From NCBI RefSeq assembly GCF_042477335.2, contig NC_091250.1, forward strand, positions 129,987,384 through 130,051,383: 64,000 nucleotides of DNA, given 5' to 3'. Below are positions 58,572 to 64,000 of the stretch, in pieces; position 1 is the first letter of the stretch, and each line of letters begins with the position of its first letter. The notes under the pieces were generated by a model. That model saw only the letters and a program-made list of their open reading frames with translations. It did no database searches and was not told the DNA's origin. The position numbers and the translations under genes are program-made. This stretch comes from Ovis canadensis (taxonomy: Eukaryota > Chordata > Mammalia > Artiodactyla > Bovidae).

Positions 58572-59035
58572 TTTTGAGTCACTAAGTTGTGTCTGGCTCT
58601 GTGACCCCATGGACTGCACATGCCAGGGTCCTCTGTCCTTCACTATCTACTGGAGTTTGCTCAAGCTCATGTCCATTGAATCGGCGATGCCATCCAACCA
58701 TCTCATCCTCTGTCGTCCCCTTCTCCTTCTCCCTTCAATCTTTCCAGGCATCAGGGTCTTTTCCAATGAGTCAGTTCTTCGCATGAGGTGGCCAAAGTAC
58801 TGGAGTTTCAGCTTCAGCATCAGTCCTTCCAATGAATATTCAGGACTGATTTCCTTTAGGATGGACTGGTTTGATCTCCTTGCAGTCCAAGGGACTCTCA
58901 AGAGTCTTCTCCAACACCACAGTTCAAAAGCATCAGTTCTTCAGGGCTCAGTCTTCTTTATGGTCCAAACTCTCCTATTCACACATGACTACTGGGAAAA
59001 CCATAGCTTTGACTCTACGAACCTTTGTTCCTTTT
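58572..59035 (-). mobile_element. BovB LINE 3'-end fragment
   Basis: Antisense tail from GAGTCACTAAGTTGTGTC to ACCATAGCTTTGACTC. Confidence 0.9.
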
Positions 59036-60327
59036 TCTCTTGTCACTGTTGAGACCTTGGGCGCCTGCACTCTTTGCCTCCTCTTGAACTCTTGACCCTG
59101 AACTTGGATTGATCAGAAATCCAAAGCTGGAGCCAGAGACATCTTGAGGTGACAGCCGTGACCCTGTGATGAGCAGAGATGAAGTGTACCTCTTGCCTGT
59201 TTCATGAGGCCAAAACCACTCATGGTATTGTGAAAAGCCCGGGCTTCCCACAAGCAGAGCACAAGGGCAGAGGGGCTCTCTGGAGCTGTGGCTGAACCCA
59301 GAGTGCCTCAGAACCTCCTTCCCCACCACTGGTGGCCTGACTGTCAGAAAACACGGACATGGATGTGGGGTCCGTGGAAGCAGTGGGCACACCTGCCCCT
59401 GCCCTCATCCTTACACCCTCCTGGACTAGGAACCAAAGCAACAGTAACTTAAACCAGAGAAGTTTAATTCCCCATCTGCTGAAGTCCAGGTGGCTCTGTG
59501 GCCCCAGGTCTTCAGGGGCCCCGGCTCTTTCCTGCTCACAGCTCTGCGTTCCCCTGGGTGTGACCCTTGTCCTCACAGCAACATCCCAAAAAGCAGGCTG
59601 GCAGAGGTGGGGGAAGGGAAAGACCACACTGCAAGAGTCTTCTTAGGAGATTCCAGGTACCATATCAGCTCACACCGTGTTGGCCTGAGTCACATGGTCA
59701 TACCTAGCTGCAAGGGAGTCTGGGAAATGAGTTCTTCATTCTCATAATCCCTTCCCAGCTTAACATTCTAGTCCTGCAGAGGATACCAGCAACATCTCTA
59801 TCTGGGATCTTCTGTGACCCTCCACCCCCTCTGGGTATGGGAGACCCTCTCCTCAACATCTCAGGAATTGGATCAGACCTCCTGTGAGCCAGTGCTGTGC
59901 TCTCACCAGCTTGTGAGGTTGGGTTCTCCATCCACTCATTCAACACTGCTGAAATCTAGGCTCTGCCTGTTCTTCCCACCCCACCGGCTGATAAACTGAG
60001 AGAGGTCCTCAGCCAGTGCACGGTGGAACCAGCGTTTGGCCCAAGTCTGGTCCCAGACGGCCAGCGTGCTCCTTCCAGGCTTTGCTCCCCCCGCCGGTCC
60101 ACCCTGCTGTGCATCTGTCTTGTTTATCCGTCTCGCCTTTTGTGGGCTCTCCTGACCAGCACATAAGTTTGTGAGGGCAGAATGGGTCTGTTGTATCTGC
60201 TGTGGATCTCAACAGCCCATGACTGCCCCTGGCGCTCAGTGCAAGCCCCTGTCAGTGAGAGGATGAATGAGTGAAGGCCTTCTAAAGTCCTTTCACAGCC
60301 ACACTGCTTCCCTGTCCATGAGCGCAT

Positions 60328-60541
60328 GCATGCTAAGTTGCTCAGTTGTGTCCGACTCTGTGTGACCCCGTGGACTGTAGCCTGCCAGGCTCCTCTGCCA
60401 GTGGGGTTTTCCAGGCAGGGCTACTGGAGTGGCTGCCATGCCCTCCTCCAGGGGGTCTTCCTGCCCCAGGGATGCAGCTTGTGCCCTTACATCTCCTGCG
60501 TTGGCAGCGTGTTCTTTAGCACTAGCGCCACCTGGGGAGCC
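60328..60541 (-). mobile_element. Bov-tA SINE
   Basis: Antisense, from TAAGTTGCTCAGTTGTGTC to GCGCCACCTGGGGAGCCC; fairly diverged. Confidence 0.87.
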
Positions 60542-60959
60542 CCTGTTCCTGCCAGGACTCAAGTTAAAGCGGCTTCGCGGCTTGGACTGCTTCTCCCTCA
60601 GGCGGAACGCTGGAGAGCACTTTCTCCAAGGGGAGTTCTCACAGCCGAAGACTCTCCCGTCAGCAGGAACAGAGCCAGTGTCCAGAGGTGGCAGAAAAGC
60701 CAGTTGGAGCCCGAGTGGGCCGGGACCCCAGGGAGAGCTGGTCCACTCCCAGCCGGCTTCTCCACCCCCTGCGGGGCCTCTGGGGTCAGCGGCTCTGTGG
60801 GCTCCCGCGGGGCTCTGCCTGTCTTTGCTCTGGCATCTTGTCACTACCCTCCCAGTCCCTTCCGGCCACAGGGGAGCCTCGGGCTTCTCTCATGCCCGTC
60901 TCGACGGCTCTGCTGCTCACTCCACCCTGGGGCAGCACACAGAGCACCCCTCCCGAGGG

Positions 60960-62665
60960 GATCTCTGTGTGTTCCTCTGTGTGTGTGTGTACCTGTGTGT
61001 ATGTCTCGTGTGTGTTCCTCTGTGTGTGTGTGTATACCTGTGTGTATATCTTGTCTGTGTGTGTATGTGTTCCCCTGTGTGTATGTGTATACCTGGGTAT
61101 ATGTCTTGTGTGTGTTCCTCTGTGTATGTGTATACCTGGGTGTATGTCTTGTCTATGTGTGCGTATACCTCTGTGTGTATGTGTGTACCTTTATGTATAT
61201 CTTGTCTGTGTGTATGTGTATACCTGGGTGTATGTCTTGTCTGTGTGTGTACCTCTGTGTGTATGTGTATACCAGTGTGTATGTCTTATTGTTTGTATGT
61301 ATGTGTTCCTCTGTGTGTGTTTACCTGTGTGTATGTCTTGTCTGTGTGTGTGTGTTCCTCTGTGCATATGTGTATACCTGTGTGTATGTCTTGTCTGTGT
61401 GTGTGTGTGTATATCTCTGTGTGTATGTCTTGTCTGTGTGTGTGTATACCTCTGTGTGTATGTATATGCCTGTGTGTATATCTTGTCTCTGTGTGTGTGT
61501 ATACCTCTGTGTGTATGTGTATACCAGTGTGTATGTCTTATTGTTTGTATGTGTGTGTTCCTCTGTGTGTGTTTACCTGTGTGTATGTCCTGTCTGTGTG
61601 TGTGTATTCCTCTGTGCGTATGTGTATACCTGTGTGTATGTCTTTTCTGTGTGTGTGTGTGTATATCTCTGTGTGTATGTCTTGTCTGTGGGTGTGTGTG
61701 TTCCTCTGTGTGTTTGTGTATACGTGTGCGTATGTCTTGTCTGTGTGCGTGCTGTGTGTATGTATATACCTGTGTGTATATCTTGTCTCTGTGTGTGTGT
61801 ATACCTCTGTGTGTATGTGTATACCTGTGTCCATGTCTTGTCTGTGTGTCTGTGTTCCTCTGTGTCTATACCTGTGTGTATGTCTTCTGTGTGTGTGTGT
61901 GTTCCTCTGTGTGTGTGTATACCTGGGTGTATGTCTTGTCTGTGTGTGTACCTCTGTATGTGTATACCAGTGTGTATGTCTTATTGTTTGTATGTGTGTG
62001 TTCCTCTGTGTGTGTTTACCTGTGTGTATGTCTTGTCTGTGTGTGTGTGTTCTTCTGTGTGTATGTGTATACCTGTGTGTATGTCTTTTCTCTGTGTGTG
62101 TGTGTGTGTGTATATCTCTGTGTGTATGTCTTGTCTGTGTGTGTGTATACCTCTGTGTGTATGTATATGCCTGTGTGTATATCTTGTCTCTGTGTGTGTG
62201 TATACCTCTGTGTGTATGTGTATACCTGTGTCTATGTCTTGTCTGTGTGTCTGTGTTCCTCTGTGTCTATACCTGTGTGTATGTCTTCTGTGTGTGTGTG
62301 TGTTCCTCTGTGTCTATACCTGTGTGTATGTCTTCTGTGTGTGTATGTGTGTGTGTTCCTCTGTGTCTATACCTGTGTGTATGTCTTCTCTGTGTGTGTG
62401 TGTTCCTCTGTGTGTATACCTGTGTGTATGTCTTGTCTGTGTGTACCTCTGTGTGTACGTGTATACCAGTGTGTATATCTTGTTGTTTGTGTGTGTGTGT
62501 TCCTATGTGTGTATGTGTTTACCTGTGTGTATGTCTTGCCTGTGTGTGTGTGTTCCTCTGTGTGTATGTGTATACCTGTGTGTATATCTTGTCTGTGTGT
62601 GTGTGTTCCTCTGTGTCTATACCTGTGTGTATGTCTTATCTGTGTGTGTGTGTGTGTCCTGGCTC
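60960..62665 (+). repeat. 1.7-kb GT-rich minisatellite/VNTR
   Basis: Imperfect units combine GTGTATGTCTTGTCTGTG, TGTTCCTCTGTGTG and TATACCTGTGTGTATG. The strand is almost purely G/T with C mainly in CC or TC steps. Longer blocks also recur: ATACCAGTGTGTAT plus TTGTTTGT is at 61269, 61521, 61964 and 62463. The strand lacks TAA, TAG and TGA, so all three forward frames are open and would give Cys/Val/Leu-rich nonsense. I regard none of them as genes. Confidence 0.95.
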
Positions 62666-62977
62666 TGGGAACCTCAACCCTGGTGTCGTCTTACTTTTCA
62701 AATGTACCAGCCATCTGAGTTCCCCTGAGACGTTTACTGCCCATTTTCCACCTCAGGATCCTTTTCCTAACAGTGCTTTGCTGGGCATTTATCCCGACGG
62801 AACACAGCCAGAACTCAGGCAACATGAGCAAGTCCTAATATTAGTCTAACAGACTGCAAACTGCGCAGGGACCCTCAAGTCCACCCCAAACCAGTTTTGA
62901 GTCATCAGGTGGGCACCCCTTCACCCCCACCTCCCCGAAGGATTAAAGACGCTGAGTCAAGCTGTGCAGAGATGCCA

Positions 62978-63040
62978 CCTCTCACATCTCCTGCATTGGC
63001 AGGAGAGTTCTTTACCACTAGGGCCACCTGGAACCCCATG
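62978..63040 (-). mobile_element. Truncated Bov-tA SINE head
   Basis: Only CATCTCCTGCATTGGCAGG and TTCTTTACCACTAGGGCC remain. Confidence 0.65.
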
Positions 63041-63355
63041 TTATCTACATTTTACCACAATTAAAGACAATAATATAAGAAAAAAAACCTAGGATAGGCT
63101 TGGAAAAGTTTCACTAGACGTGGGCATGGACATGCTTCGGAAAATCCTGGCAGAGCATCAGGAGGAAGGGAAGTGAATTAAACCTCCCTGTGACCCATGG
63201 CTTAGTCTATTTCAATTTCTTCTAAGTAGGAAAACATACAAGACCAACAACTTAAATGCTTCTCACAAAAACAGAAAAGTTTTATGGCCCACTTAAACAC
63301 TGTAAATCTTCAATTAAGACAAGAAATAAACCCATTCTGGAACTCTGAGTAGATG

Positions 63356-64000
63356 TGATGGGTTAAATTGTGTTCCTTCAAAATTTACATGTTGAAGTCT
63401 CAATCCCAGGGCTTCAGGATGTGACCTTATTTGGAAATAAGGTCTTTATAGATTAATCAAGTTAAAATGAGATCATCAAATATTTGCAGGGCAGCAGTGG
63501 AGATGCAGATGTAGAGAAAAGACTTGTGGACATGGGGGGAGAGGAGGGAGAGGGAGGGCCAAAGGAGAGTAGCATGGAAACACACACATTACCGTGTGTG
63601 CAATAGACAGCCAGTGGGAGCGTGCTGTGTGGCTCAGGGAGTTCAGCCGGGTGCTCTGGGACCAGCTGGAGGCGGGGGATGGGGTGGGAGGTGGGAGGGA
63701 GGTTCAAGAGGAACCTATGGCTGATTCATGTTGTACGGCAGAAACCAACACGGTATTGTGAAGCAGTTATCTTTCAACTAAAATAAAGAGATGAGTCGTC
63801 AGGCTGGGCCCTGAATCGATATGATTGACGTTCTTATAAAAAGGGAACATTTGGACATGGACACACAGGGAGATGTCATGTGAAGATGAAGGCAGAAGTT
63901 GGGGTGATGCTTCTTCAAGCCAAGGAGCCCCAAAGATCGCCAGCAAACCCCCAGAAGCCAGGAGAGAGGCAGAGGACAGAGTCTCCCTCAGATTCAGAAG
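63356..64000 (+). mobile_element. MaLR (MST/MLT1-type) LTR, interrupted
   Basis: The left piece (TTAAATTGTGTTCCTTC, ATGTTGAAGTC, GTGACCTTATTTGGAAATA) ends near 63475. The right piece (GGGCCCTGAATCGATATG, TTCTTATAAAAAGGGAAC, ATGTGAAGATGAAGGC) resumes near 63800 and runs off the window. It is an old non-autonomous LTR with no coding capacity. Confidence 0.65.
63476..63795 (+). mobile_element. Artiodactyl L1 3' UTR inserted in the LTR
   Basis: GGGCAGCAGTGGAGATGCAG, GTGGCTCAGGGAGTTCAGCC and GCAGAAACCAACACGGTATT followed by an AATAAA tail match the cetartiodactyl L1 3' end. ATGAGATCATCA before it and ATGAGTCGTCA after it look like a decayed target-site duplication. Confidence 0.6.

Larger units (their letters stand above)
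53966..60959. other. Intergenic region upstream of GRPEL1
   Basis: CpG-rich DNA continues to about 54,400, then repeats dominate: Bov-tA/Bov-A2 at 54462, 56624 and 60328, BovB at 55496 and 58572, and an L1 3' UTR at 55730. 57,000-58,570 and 59,040-60,320 look like old diverged sequence with no gene I recognise; a short frame on minus at 56967-57317 has no known domain. Confidence 0.6.
62666..64000. other. Repeat-derived end of window
   Basis: A short antisense Bov-tA head lies near 62978-63040 and a MaLR-type LTR with an L1 3' UTR inside it runs from 63356. 63,045-63,350 is AT-rich and featureless. Confidence 0.65.

Noticed and set aside
60326-62849. Three overlapping plus-strand frames of 676-806 codons
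   Set aside because: They come from a GT-rich tandem repeat that contains no stop triplet in any forward frame; composition is Cys/Val/Leu repeats and they start inside a SINE and unrelated DNA.

Overview
This is nuclear DNA of a bovid ruminant (cattle, sheep or goat type; I cannot separate these by eye). The evidence is a dense load of ruminant-specific retroposons (BovB/RTE LINE pieces, Bov-tA and Bov-A2 SINEs, CHR-type tRNA-Glu SINEs) around intron-containing mammalian genes with GT/AG splice sites and CpG-island promoters. Nothing prokaryotic is present.

Four protein-coding genes can be placed to the base. Their order and strands match human 4p16.1: TBC1D14 (+), CCDC96/CFAP184 (-), TADA2B (+), GRPEL1 (-). 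Region by region: 1-6324 is intron of TBC1D14. Its last two coding exons are 6325-6583 and 13158-13223, and the intron between them carries a 3.07-kb BovB insertion. The 3' UTR runs to about 15,660. A tail-to-tail intergenic stretch follows to 20,532. CCDC96 is one uninterrupted exon (20533-22209, 558 aa). It shares a 0.7-kb CpG-island promoter, head to head, with TADA2B. TADA2B has exon 1 at 22932-23201, an 11.2-kb intron and exon 2 at 34366-35379 (427 aa in all), then a probable 2.8-kb 3' UTR. GRPEL1 is read on the minus strand from 53710 to 40100 in four coding exons that assemble to 217 codons. From about 54,000 to the end I find no gene: this part is repeats, a 1.7-kb GT-rich minisatellite and a split MaLR-type LTR.

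The genes serve unrelated jobs: RAB11/TRAPP-linked autophagy traffic (TBC1D14), motile-cilium axoneme (CCDC96), SAGA histone acetyltransferase (TADA2B) and mitochondrial Hsp70 nucleotide exchange (GRPEL1). The only evident shared wiring is the CCDC96-TADA2B promoter.

The most interesting signals are non-coding. A BovB copy is inverted internally (twin priming) and has a perfect 13-bp target-site duplication. A promoter module of exactly 167 bp period is tandemly duplicated between CCDC96 and TADA2B. A six-copy CCAAT-box array with an exact 225-bp higher-order period ends in a TATA box inside GRPEL1 intron 3. Inverted BovB tails flank GRPEL1 exon 2. A polyalanine insertion makes TADA2B longer than the human protein. 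I found no novel protein-coding system.
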